A stretch of DNA of 64,000 bases, taken from Brevipalpus yothersi (lineage: Eukaryota; Arthropoda; Arachnida; Trombidiformes; Tenuipalpidae). Of this stretch, positions 34,180 through 46,550 are shown piece after piece (position 1 is the first letter of the stretch; every line of letters starts with the position of its first letter). A model generated the notes under the pieces. That model did no database searches, was not told the DNA's origin, and saw only the letters and a list, made by a program, of their open reading frames with translations. Location: positions 124,001 to 188,000 of the forward strand of contig QZCP01000556.1 in assembly GCA_003956705.1 (NCBI GenBank), in the 5' to 3' direction. The translations under genes were made by a program, and so were the position numbers.

Positions 34180-37100
34180 TGTAAATGTGTGTATGCATGT
34201 GTTTATATGAGAGACAAACTTGAAAGAGTTGAAAAAGTAAAAGATGTGAACTTAGTTAGTATGTTGATTTACCGATCTTTACCTTCCTCTTCACCGAATT
34301 GATCGTGAAAAATCGAATGAATCAAATCAAATGATTATTGTCATTCGAATGGATCAAAGCCAACCCCACAAGGGACGAACACATCACACACCTCTCAAGT
34401 AGAACAATCACAATACAATCCTAATTAAATCTAATTAATTTGAGCCACAAAAAAGATGAAGATCAAGACAAATCGCAAAAACAAAACTGTGTCCACAATT
34501 TTTTTTCTCATCCAAACAATAAGCCAATTAAACTTGATCACAATTACAAAGATGGACAAAAAAAGCTTCTTCTTACTTATTGATTTGATCTTCTTTGCTC
34601 TCAGTTTTTTTGAGCAGTTTTCGCTTCGAAAAAAAAAAGTTCGATTCCAAGAATCGAAAAAGAATCGAAAAAGAAAAGCGATCATTTAAAAGTGTAAAAA
34701 GGCGCGAATTTTTGTTTATGTTTACACACACATATTAAAATATGATAATTTTAATGTTTCTACGATCAACAATGTTGATCGTTTCATAACAATTGATTAG
34801 ATGTTTTATGTTGCAAATTAATGAATATTAATTTAATGTTTTGTGTGTGTGTATGTGTGTTTAAGGTATTCCAGAAGGTCAAAATGGTAAGAGTGTGAAG
34901 GAGAAGAAGAAGAAGATGGAATAATTGAACAAAAAGATTGAAAGAAGGACCTTTAACTTGATTCGCGAAACGGTGATTATTGCGAACATATCGTGATCCA
35001 TAAAACAGATTGCGATTTTCGAAAGAGATGGTACAAAGATGATATGTGTTAAGGGTATGTGTGTTTGGTGTGGATTTTTTTTTTCTCGATTATGAATCAA
35101 CTTTTCCACTACTATTGCTTCTAGGCTTTTCTTCTTTTTCCCCATCTTATTACTGATTCATCATCAGCGTCGTTGATTGTGATTCTTTTCTCTCTCTCCC
35201 CCTAGTTATAGTGTGTTGATATCCAATGAATCTGATCAGAATCCAATGAATCTGATGGTGATGAGGAACAAGTAAAAGGCTCAAAAACACTTCGTTCAGG
35301 ATCATGGTGAAAATGATGGAACTGGTTTTCGGGCATGTATTTTGTAATGAGAAGAAGAAGAAGAAGAAGAAGAAAGTGAAGAAAAGAGAAAGAGAAAGAG
35401 AACTTTTTCTTCGTTAGGCTTCAATATTCAATTTATATAAAAATATATATGAAACTGGTTCCAACAATATCTTCCTATGCCTTTTCTAATGCCTATCTTC
35501 CTCTCTCTTTCTCTTCTCTTTCTTTCTCTTTCACTATCTACCTTTTTTTCTTTAATTTTGATTCACTTGGCCACAACAGAGCTCGTTCTGTTGTAGTAGT
35601 AGTAGTAGTTCATGTACATGTACATGTATATATAGTGATGATGAGTTCTGGAGGAGATCAAGTGAGCTCACTCAATATACTCTTGGAATAGGACTATCAT
35701 GAAAACTCATGAAAGCGGGCTACCAAGTTGGCCAATACAGTTGTGGAAAAATATTCTCACTCTCTCTCTTTCTCTCTTCCAAACACTATCAACTCACTGA
35801 CTCACTCTGGATTGCTGATTCAGTGTACATCGAGCGCTCATCCCAGTCAATTCTCTCTCTCTTCATCCTCATCTTCTTCTTCCAATTTCTCTTCAGTGTG
35901 ACTACTCACTTGTGTCCACACACATAAATACATACACATACACACTCACTTGGAAGCATAACAGTTCTGTGATCATAATTATTCTTTGCTTTCTTTTGTC
36001 GAGCGCAAAATATTTTTCTATCGTTTGATTTCCAACAACAATCAGTAAGAGAATTTTTTGTGTTCTCTCTTCCTCGAAACTACTACCACACTAAACTTGA
36101 ATCCCTAAATAAACAGAGGAAAATTTTTATGTGTGTTTGTATGTGTGTATGAATGATAGTTAGAGAAAAATACTGATATATTATTTAAGATAATTTTCCC
36201 TTTTTTTAGTCAATACTGTGCAAAATCTACACTTAAGCCTACACTTTGTTGGTCTTATTTGTTTGTTATTAATTGTAAAACATTGTTTTCTTTATACATT
36301 TATATAATATAAGTCATCATCAAACTTTTCCTCAAGCTTATTTGTATACACTTGTCCGGTGTTTATCAACTTGTGTTTCCGTTTTTTTTTCGTTCGTTCA
36401 TTCGCTCGCTAGCTCACTTTCGTCGTCTTGGTCCAAGTGATTCGTTGAACATCAAGAACTTTTAAATCTCCGTTCTTCAAGCACTTTCCCCTCCCCCCAC
36501 TTTGAGCTATCCATTTGTTACATAAATTTGAACGTGATCAGTGAAATGTGATCAACAATTTGGCTATCTCATATCAGAAATATAAATATATATATATCTG
36601 ACTAAATGTGATCTTGTCCCTCAACCATCAATGCCAGTTATGGAATGATTGGAAGAAAAAAAAATTTTGCTCACTCTACTAAATAGATCAAATAAAAGAA
36701 AATGTTGATACTTGGACTGTCGGTATCAATAGTGATAAAAGCAGTGTTTATTGGTGGAAATTGTGCTAAAATTGAAGAGAGAAAATTTTTCACGCTCCGA
36801 AAATCAAACTTATAGCCAGGCTATATCATTGCGGCTGTTGTCCCTCATTGATTTTTTTAACTGTCCTCTCTCTCTATCTCTCACCAAAAGCTCAAGATTG
36901 TCTTCAATTCACCTTTCCTCCCCCTCCTAACCTCTCTCTCTCATTCTGTTTAGTTGAAAATCTTTTTATTTTCCAGCATTTCAAATCTTTCATCAACTGA
37001 CTAACTAACCGGCACTTTTGCGATTCTCTCTCTCTTTCTCGCTTTCACACTCTTACTTATTGGACCTACTCACTTGCACCTTAAACACTTACTAAGTAAC

Positions 37101-38258
37101 TAACTAACTTACAACAATTATTACGCCACCTCCTCCTCTTTACCCTTCTCACTGTTAAAGTGTTGAGCAAAAGTTCTATCTATCTCTTTCTCTCTTATTT
37201 TTCAACTCCCACTACACACATCAACACCAACGAAGAATTAAAAAGCAACACACATCGACTAGTGAACAGCAAAAGCAAACGAAATAACAACAACGATTAA
37301 TTGTTATAAACTACTCACATTCTCATTCTTTCTCTCTTTCTCTCACTCACTTTCATTCACTCTTTTTTTCAACATACCTTAAGAATATTTATATCGATAT
37401 CCGTTCAATTGATTGGTTGACTCTAATTTTCCAGCTTAAATTTAATCGATTTTACGTTAAACCGCTTCCTTTACCTTTTTCTCTCAAATCACATCTCGTT
37501 GGCACGCAACTTAGCAGCAGCAGCATTTCACTTTCTCTCTCTCTCTCTTCCATCGTAACGAACCACGTTCCTTTCGTTGACGAATCAACAATATTTTTCA
37601 ATACAGGACAATTGTTGCGGCATTCACCTCATACATTTGTCAACAAGTGATATCGACGCGCCAACAACAATTTTTACCGATCAACTAAGCAAAATTTTTG
37701 GGGGTAAAAGTGAGCCAAAGAGAGTCGAAAAAATTTAATTTTTTCGAATTCACACATAACATTCATACACCGAACACACATCAAAAAGGAAGTGTATATC
37801 TAACAATTCAATTTTTATATTGAATAGAAGTAGTGTATTTTTGTGTGTATGTGATTGATTCTTATTCTGAATAAGTCATATATATATATCTTTCCTATAT
37901 ATTCACACAAATACACGCACATTTTATATATATTGGACTATTGTGAATTCATTTTGTGTGTATATAAATTTTTTTTATACACTTTAAATTTGATCCTCAT
38001 CACTGTAACCATCAATTAAGCATTCAAAGTGATACTTTGTGGTGATTTGTGTGTGTGTTTGTGATATAAACTTTTGCCATTGTGGACTTGAATGATTCCA
38101 ATACCTCACCGATGAGATGAATTGCACAAACTTTTATCTCATGTGACATCATCCGATTTGATGATGATTGTTGTGAATGTGTAGAAAATAAGTGTGAAAC
38201 TGTTGGAAATTCAGAAAAGAATAATATTAATAATAATTCGAGAAAAGCTCGATCGATC
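34180..38258. other. 4.1 kb divergent upstream region of HFM1 (-) and the Ig/DB/FN3 receptor (+)
   Basis: No supported gene. It contains an E2F-like GGCGCGAAT at 34701-34709 on the HFM1 side, GAA/AAG repeats near 35351-35372, a (GTA)n plus CATGTA palindromic run at 35593-35634, long CT-rich stretches and (TA)n tracts. The part nearest 38258 is probably a long 5' UTR or promoter of the receptor gene. Open frames such as 35449-35691 and 37417-37650 are compositionally like their surroundings and have no domain features. Confidence 0.5.
35221..35256. repeat. Direct repeat of ATCCAATGAATCTGAT
   Basis: The 16-base unit occurs at 35221-35236 and 35241-35256, exactly 20 bases apart, in the divergent upstream region. 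Confidence 0.8.
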
Positions 38259-38639
38259 ATGTTGACCAACGTCAAAAAATTTTCATTCCCATTTCGAGTA
38301 TCATCATCACATTCATCCTATCACACCATCATTGTTACTGTCATCTTTCACTTGTTCATTCTCATCAATTTTGTCCCACAAACACTAACCGCACCATCAG
38401 TAACATCTATTCCCTCCGTTAATGAAACATCTCAAGAGCCTGTTATAGTGTCACCCGGTGATGATGCTTATATCGATTGTAAAGTAAACAATTTAGAATC
38501 GTATACAGTTCTGTGGAAATCAGTGAATCCAACGAAAGATGCAGATAATGGAATACTTTTGACTGCAGGGCGAGTTCGTGTTACGAGTGACAAGAGATTT
38601 TCGATCATACATCATGCAGGTAATGGAATTTGATTCATT

Positions 38640-38714
<75 letters not shown>

Positions 38715-39265
38715 TCAGTCATTCATTCATTCACTCATTCATCTTCTTTCTTTATCAACACACACTTAACACTTTGCTGTCTTCACTTCATCTTTTTCAC
38801 TTCATCTTCATCATCCACCCTCAACACCTTCTTCTTTTTCTTCTTTTTTCGTTCGTCGTTCTGCTGCTTCTTCTTCTTCTTTTTCGTTTACTTTATTCTT
38901 TTCGTTATCCATTGTGTATCACACACATATATATCTATTTGGTGTCATTCACGTCTCACCACTAGCCTAAGTTGGTCAGTTACAACTCCATTCACATTCA
39001 AATGATCATTTCTAGCACGGCTATAATCGCAAATATCAGACGAAATAATCTTCCTCATCTTCTTTCATTCATCTTTCACACATACTCTCTTTTCTCTCTT
39101 CATCTCCATAAAATGACTCACTCCAATTTCTTCCTCTCCCTCTCTCTCAACACTTTCTCTCATTAAACACTCTTATTGCCCCATTTTGCCTCTGGTTATG
39201 ATGATCATATCGACGAAGCTTCACCACTAACGTCTTACATATTGATAGTTCATAAGCGATGATTC

Positions 39266-39354
<89 letters not shown>

Positions 39355-42300
39355 CAGATAATCAGAATGACTTGAACATCAGTTATGCTTCCTGAAGGCT
39401 TCGAAAAAATCAAGGATTCATGCAAATTCATTTTCACTCTCTCTTTCTCTTTCAATCTATCTATTAAATCGTCAACTAGTAGACCTCCATCTCATGGTTC
39501 AAATTCTTTTCCTCTATCTATCTGATTATTCTATCTTGTTTCATCACATATCATCTCTTCAATTTTTCTATTCACCTCCTCCTCCTCCTCCTCCTCTTCT
39601 TCTTCTTCCTCTCTTCCTCTTCTTTCTTCTTTTCCAGCTTGTCTATCCATGAAGCCTCCCCCTTCACTAATTTTCTTCTTCTTGCCCATTTAACATTCTC
39701 AACCATCATCTTCTCTCTTACTTTCTCTCTTTCTTTCCAAGGCTTCTCCTCTCCTTTTTTTCTCTTACCCATTTGCTCACCACTTTCTCTTTATTTTTCC
39801 TACTCGATAGCGAGTGATGATGCATCCTCACTTTATTCAAAAAATTTTTTCATACACTTGAGCTGATCAGAAACATATAAACACACACACACTGTTCACC
39901 TTGCCAAATCTCTCTCTCTCTCTTTCTCCTTCGTAACTCAATTCATGGGCCTTAACATTAACCTCCCACCACTCATTCACATTAACAGCATCAGATTTTA
40001 ATCCGATTTCATTTTCGAATATTTTCATCAAGCTATGAACTTACACATGATCATATAATTTCTCTTCATCTCTTCATCTCTTCTTGTCTGACTCTTATCT
40101 TTCTTTTCCCCTTTCTTTTTTCTGCACAATTGAATTTTCTCCATCTCATGCTCCCATGAATCGGCCGCTCTTTTCTCTCTCTCTCTCATGAAATCCATGG
40201 TCATGGCAATTGGATGATAATTAAAGATGAAAATCTTTGGGTTCTCAAGATCGATCGAGTTCGGCCCAGCGATTCTGGTATCTATGTATGTGAAACAAAT
40301 TCGGAGCCTCGGGTTCGTGTGGCCCGAATATTGAATGTATCACCTTTTGAGGCGGATAGCTCATCAACAAATTCTTCATCCACATCTTCCACTGGCAACT
40401 CTCCTTCCGGCGGTACCAGTTTTACCGAAGTGGATCATAATTACACATCATGCTGTATACAAGAAGGCGTACCTTCTATTTGTCATGGATTTTGCCAGTT
40501 CAAAGGCTTAATATCAAATCGTGAGCCTCCACATGTAATGCATCGATGTATTAATCACATACAATCGATAGCTAAATGTCTTGCAGATGGCCGTAATCAT
40601 TTGCCTTGCTGTCAGCGTCAAAGTATACCCACTGTATGCCAGCCCGTTTGTGTGGGCAATTTTTCACTGACCACGGTAACCGATCATTTCACCTGTATGG
40701 ACTATGCAGCACCAATGTTGGCCTGTATTGCGGAAGGTGTCCAAACACTGCCACCACAGGCCAAAGAGGTGACCGCTGAGCCAATATCACCAACTGAAAT
40801 ATTGATTAAATGGAAAAAAGTAGCACCAGAACAAGCGAAATTGGTAGATTTTTATCAGATCAACATAACTCAGCTCAATTCATTCGATGAATTCGGTGCC
40901 ACCGATATGAACATTCCACCATCATCACCAGATGGTTCAGTTGATGGGAATACAGATTCATCACCAGTATCATCACCACCACCCTTGTATGGTCTACACA
41001 TAACCACCAAAGTGAACAGTACTTTTAGTGAATTTAAGGCCACTAATTTGAAAGCATTCACCATGTATGAGATCACCGTAACTGGTATCAATAAGGTAGG
41101 CTCTAGTTTACCTTCCTCATCAGTGCGAACCTTGACCATGGCACCGGAAAAATCGAAAAATCGTGAACCTGTCAAGCCATCAAAGCCTTCCGTTACACCC
41201 GAATTGCCTGATATCAAAAAATGTTGCATTGATAACGGTATGGTATTGGATAGATGTGTTGACATACTGTGTGATCCGGTGCGTGCTGATGAGGCAACCA
41301 TAACTGATATCATGATTTGTGCACCATGGGCAAATATAACATTCAAATGTATGGCCTCGGGTATCGATCATACTGATTGCTGTCGCGATCGTGGTGTTTC
41401 CCAGACATGTCTACCTTTTTGTGAGGGTACCATTAAGCGACTCGATTTTCGACACTTTGTGTGCCTTGATCACATGTCATCATATTCCAATTGTATTCTC
41501 GATTATCATGGCGTACTATCTAGTCCACCGACAGACTTTACCGTGGCCAGTGTTCACCACAGTTGGGCTGTACTCAAATGGAATAAGCCAAAACGATTGG
41601 GTGACACAATCGTTCGATATCATGTCCATTGGCGGGAAAGTGCTAAAAATGAGGTCACTAATTATAATGTATCTCTAGCCAAATCGTCACCATACCTACT
41701 GGATGGCCTTAAGCCTGGCTCACGGTATGAGGTGTATGTTTCCGGTGAAAATAAGTATGGCACCAGTCAAGGATCATCTAGGGTAATATTTTTGACACCA
41801 CCACTGGAAGAGGTTCCCAAAATATCATCACCATCTGATGGTAATGGTGATTCATATAATGAGACTTCATGCTGTGTTCGTGCCGGCATGAAGCCACAAT
41901 GTTTACCGTTGTGCAGCTATCAAATGAAAGTGGCTGATGTATTAAGATTGGCACCCCAATGTTTGGACAGTATCAGCACCCTGGTAAGATGTGGTGCTGG
42001 TGGCCGTAATCATATACCATGTTGCCGTAGACGTGCTGTGGCCATGGGTTGCCTCAATTTGTGTGCAGGTCTAGTCGATACACCACCGTTAATATTGGCT
42101 TCACGGTGTGCCGAAGATTTGGGCAGTATTATACAGTGTATGGAGGAAGGTTCAGCCATTATACCACCGATGCCAAGTGATTTTCATGCTGTATCAGTCA
42201 ACTCAACCACTGTACACCTTAAATGGGATATGGATTCGGATCACAAAAGTGATCATACACGATATCAAGTTCGCTATGGTGTTGCCGATCTAAATGCACC

Positions 42301-43108
42301 ACTTCATCCTCTGGATCATACTAAATCGGTCAATATAACCGGTAAAACGGAGGTCGTTGTCACCGGCTTGACTCCTAATACGGTATACAGTCTATATGTG
42401 GTGGCAATGAACGATTTTGGCATCTCACTACCATCTCTGGTACTGTTGATTAATAGTAGTGATGAATTTGTTGGCCATAAAATGATATCATCTGTTGGTC
42501 CACCGCATGATATTGAAATTCTATTGCAAACAGTGGACACGATAACCTTCAAATGGTTGCCACCACTGTATATTCAATCTGATCGTACGGTGAGTTATAT
42601 TGTTTTCTATAAGGCTGTCAACGGAACCGAAGTGGACATTCTGCCCGGTGTATCGGACAAGTGGATAAAAGTGGAAACCAATTATAATTCAATGATTATC
42701 ACAAATCTTACCTACAATACACAATATGCATTGGCAATACAATCGAAAACAGATCGTAACGAAACGTCCGCTCTGTCTGAAGTGGTTCTCGTATGGACTG
42801 ATCCAGCAATACCGGCCACAGTTAATTTGCCAGTCATAATACCAGCTGGACCAGTAGTTGAAGGAAGTAATATAACAATACTGTGTGTGGCCATGGGCAC
42901 ACCAACACCGAGTCTTTCTTTATATGTAAATGGCATGATGATGAGAAAAGATGAGAGACGTCATATATCTTATCAAATATCTCGTGTCCAACGAAATTTG
43001 ACCTCCGTTGGCTGTTTTGCTACTAATGGCTATAGTAAGGATGCTCAGTCAGCCCAGAGTACAGTACAAATACTAGTTCGATGTAAGTTGATGATGATGA
43101 ATTTTTTT

Positions 43109-43139
<31 letters not shown>

Positions 43140-44616
43140 ACCTATCTTACATCAAATTAGACATTGTTCATTGAAGTTACATGCAAATTTGCCTGATGCC
43201 ATTGATTTAATCGATTATTCCATGATAAAAACAGTACAATTATTAATTTTCCATTCTTTCTTTCTTTCTCTCTCTCTCCCCCTCATTTTTTTCATGTATC
43301 TTCTGTGGTGTCCTTCTTTCACGCATATAGTCAAGCCACGAGCTGTAGGTAGTCCAGTAATATCTTCAGCACATGAAAATGCACCATCTAAATTGCAATG
43401 TGAAGTTGAGGGAAATCCTCAACCACGAGTGATTTGGTTCCGAGATCTCAAGAATCATGTTCAAGTACAAAGCGATTCCAGCATCTCATTCCTACAGACA
43501 CCTCATAGTACGGTAAGCATCTCAAGTCAATTCAACGGCCCACCTTAATTTATCTACCTCCTACCTTTCATCATCAACCACTTTTCATTTTGTTCTCTCT
43601 CTCTCTCTTTACATCATGCTCATTTGAGAAAACTATCGGTTGAAGAAGATGAAAAAATGAGTATGATTAAGGCGTGAACACACACAATACACACATTACT
43701 ACTATTTGTCAATGTGTGTGAATGTGGTGGGAATTTACCATAGACATTGGCAAGATAAATGTGAAAATAATTGGTTGGAAAGGAGAAAGAATTCACTTGA
43801 TGGAAAGTTCGAAAAGTTAGAGAGAGAAAAAAAGTTTTGGTGAGCAAGAGAGAGAGAGAGAAAGAGAGAATAGGTAATAGTTCTGATTAAGAATAATAGA
43901 ACATTTGTGTTTGCCGATTATTGAAAACAAATTGTTACTATGAAGAAGAAAATGAATGAATGAATGAAGATTAGCAATTAAAATGGAAAGATTGACATTT
44001 ACAGTGAAGTATCCAGTAAAAAAGAAGTGTAATGATTGGAAAGTGATTCATCCACGAAGCTGTCTCGTTCTGGTTAGTCAAACTGACTGATGATCAATTG
44101 GAAATCTATTTCAATCCAATTGTCGAGTTCATTCAGCAATATGACTGATGATGGTGATGATATGTGTGTGTGTGTATGTGTGTTTGCGTGTTTATGTGAT
44201 TTAGATTCGTTTGACTAAATATCTCGAATCGTGGATTAACGGTATACTATCGATTGCTTGTCCAATCGAAATTACATAAATTGCGCCTAATTTAATTGTT
44301 TTTCTTGGGCAAAATTGAAGCTGATAATGGTGAATGAAAGTGAAACCATCCTAAACGAAAGTAACGAGAAAGAGAAAGAGAAAGAGAGGGAGAAGAAGAG
44401 AGAGTAAGAAGCTGAATGAATGAGCAAAAGGAAGGAAAACAGTGGTTCACTCATAATATATACTGTATTCACTTAATGATCCATGATTGTCTACTTCCCT
44501 GATAGTATTTTCCCTTGATCGACATTAATGAGCATTCTTTCTCCCTCCCACCACTTTCAACCACTACTACTATTTTACTTTCACACTCATCAAAAAATAA
44601 ATTTTTCCTCGATAAT

Positions 44617-44648
<32 letters not shown>

Positions 44649-46500
44649 AAAATCACTTTCTCTTCCTTTCAATAGCAACCCTTTACCTGGATATCAACCA
44701 TGCTGATCAAGCGAACTAGTAAACAGCAGGCCGGAAACTACCTCTGTTCAACTGAAAATGACTATGGAGTCAGTCAAGCAACAGTCACTTTACAAGTGAG
44801 CGATGCAAGTCCGAATGCAACAAGTGCACTGGGTAATGAAATGAAATTTGTTTTTCTATTATATCTATTTTGTCATACATTTTTACACACTTTCACATTC
44901 TCTCACTTTCACACATACCTATATACTCACACATCATATTCCTCTTTTTTCCATTCAAAATCACATGCCATGACAATCATTATTAGTGGGCATGATGAAT
45001 GATGGAAAGGAAAAAAATCACCACTAGAAAATCATGTGATTATGATATTTCCAACCATGGATGGATGGAAAGTCAAAATTTCTTGAAATTATATGAGATG
45101 ATAAAATCGAACCTCAAAGTATCTGAAATTAAGATTGAATTTAGGAGCCAGAGAGAGAGAGAGAGAGAGGGAAAGAGAGAGAGAGATAATGAGAGCATTC
45201 ACATCGCCATCGTCCAATTTCAGGAAAGTTGATTTTTCTTGCTATCTTTGGTTGAATTTTCCTGAGAAAACTTGTTCCTCATCAGATTTTGATCATGCCA
45301 TGGCGAAAAGGTCAGTGATTCCAGTCACTTGAGAGCAATCTTTCCAGAGGAAAGTATTAACTTTACTGTCATCGATGAGTTTTTCTCGAGGTTCTTGGGA
45401 GTGAAGAGAGAGAGAGGAAGATAGTTCCTTGAGGCAAATTTTATTCTAATCTTTGCCTGTGTGTGCTGAGAAAATCCTTTTTTCTAGAAAAGGCAGATAG
45501 AGGAGTGAAAGCTTTAATCTTGTGCATCTTTACTTAGCCACTTGGATGGACAAAGATAGATCTTTGAACTCATCACATTCACTTGTCAGTAAGATACCCA
45601 AAATTAGCGAGAAAAATTGGAGCGATTGTTGCGAGAAAGTAAGTAAGAATTCTGGGCATAGTTGAAGACCGGGAAAGTGGATCTTAATTTTTACTTGCAT
45701 TTCCTTCCAAGCTAATTCCTCTAGCTACTTCAGAAGAGGGGCATATTTTATGATTATTCTATCTACTTTTATTACCTAAGCAATAATACCAATCATTCTT
45801 TTGCCATATGCTCTCTTACATTTTTTTGTTACGCCTGTTCTTTCTTCTCTCTTCCTTTTGATCTAACTAGTGCATCGTTTTTCTGCTTGTCGATTTCCGG
45901 AATGAAGTGGAGATTGAATAATAAGGTGTGAAATCAATGAGTAGTAGTATGCATGAGGCTGAATGGAATTGAGCATAAATTTTTCAGTTGGTCAAAGTCA
46001 CGAAATAGTGAAAAAGGAGGAGGAGAAGGAAAGTTACGGGAATAAAGAGAGAGAGAGAGAGAGAAAGAGAGAGAAGAATAAGGAACAACATTTAACGATG
46101 TCCTGAATGCTCATAGTGAACCTAAACTATTATCAACATATGAGATAATCAAGCTCTAAGATCAGCTTGTGAACAGTGTATGTTTGTCCACATCGAAGTC
46201 ACTGGTATGATTACAATCTTGATTCCAGTCAACATGAACCATCAAGATAATATCTGGAAGAGAGAGAGAGAGAATGAAAAAAGTTTTCATGAGTACTAAA
46301 AATTCAGCCAAAATAATCTTATCAACAACAAAAATGGTGAAAAGCATCAAAAATTGAGCTCATTTACTTGGATATTATTCGAGTATTTATTTCACCTCAC
46401 ACACACTTATGAGCGATAATCCTCACTCTTCCGGCCACTAATGTCCGGACATAAAGAAACAATAGATATGATGAAAGCCATTCGAGCATTTGAGAATTGG

Positions 46501-46550
<50 letters not shown>

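Noticed and set aside
43620..43847. 75-codon minus-strand open frame inside receptor intron 3
   Set aside because: Compositionally intronic, with Ser/Phe-rich translation of GA/CT and CA repeats; no supporting features.
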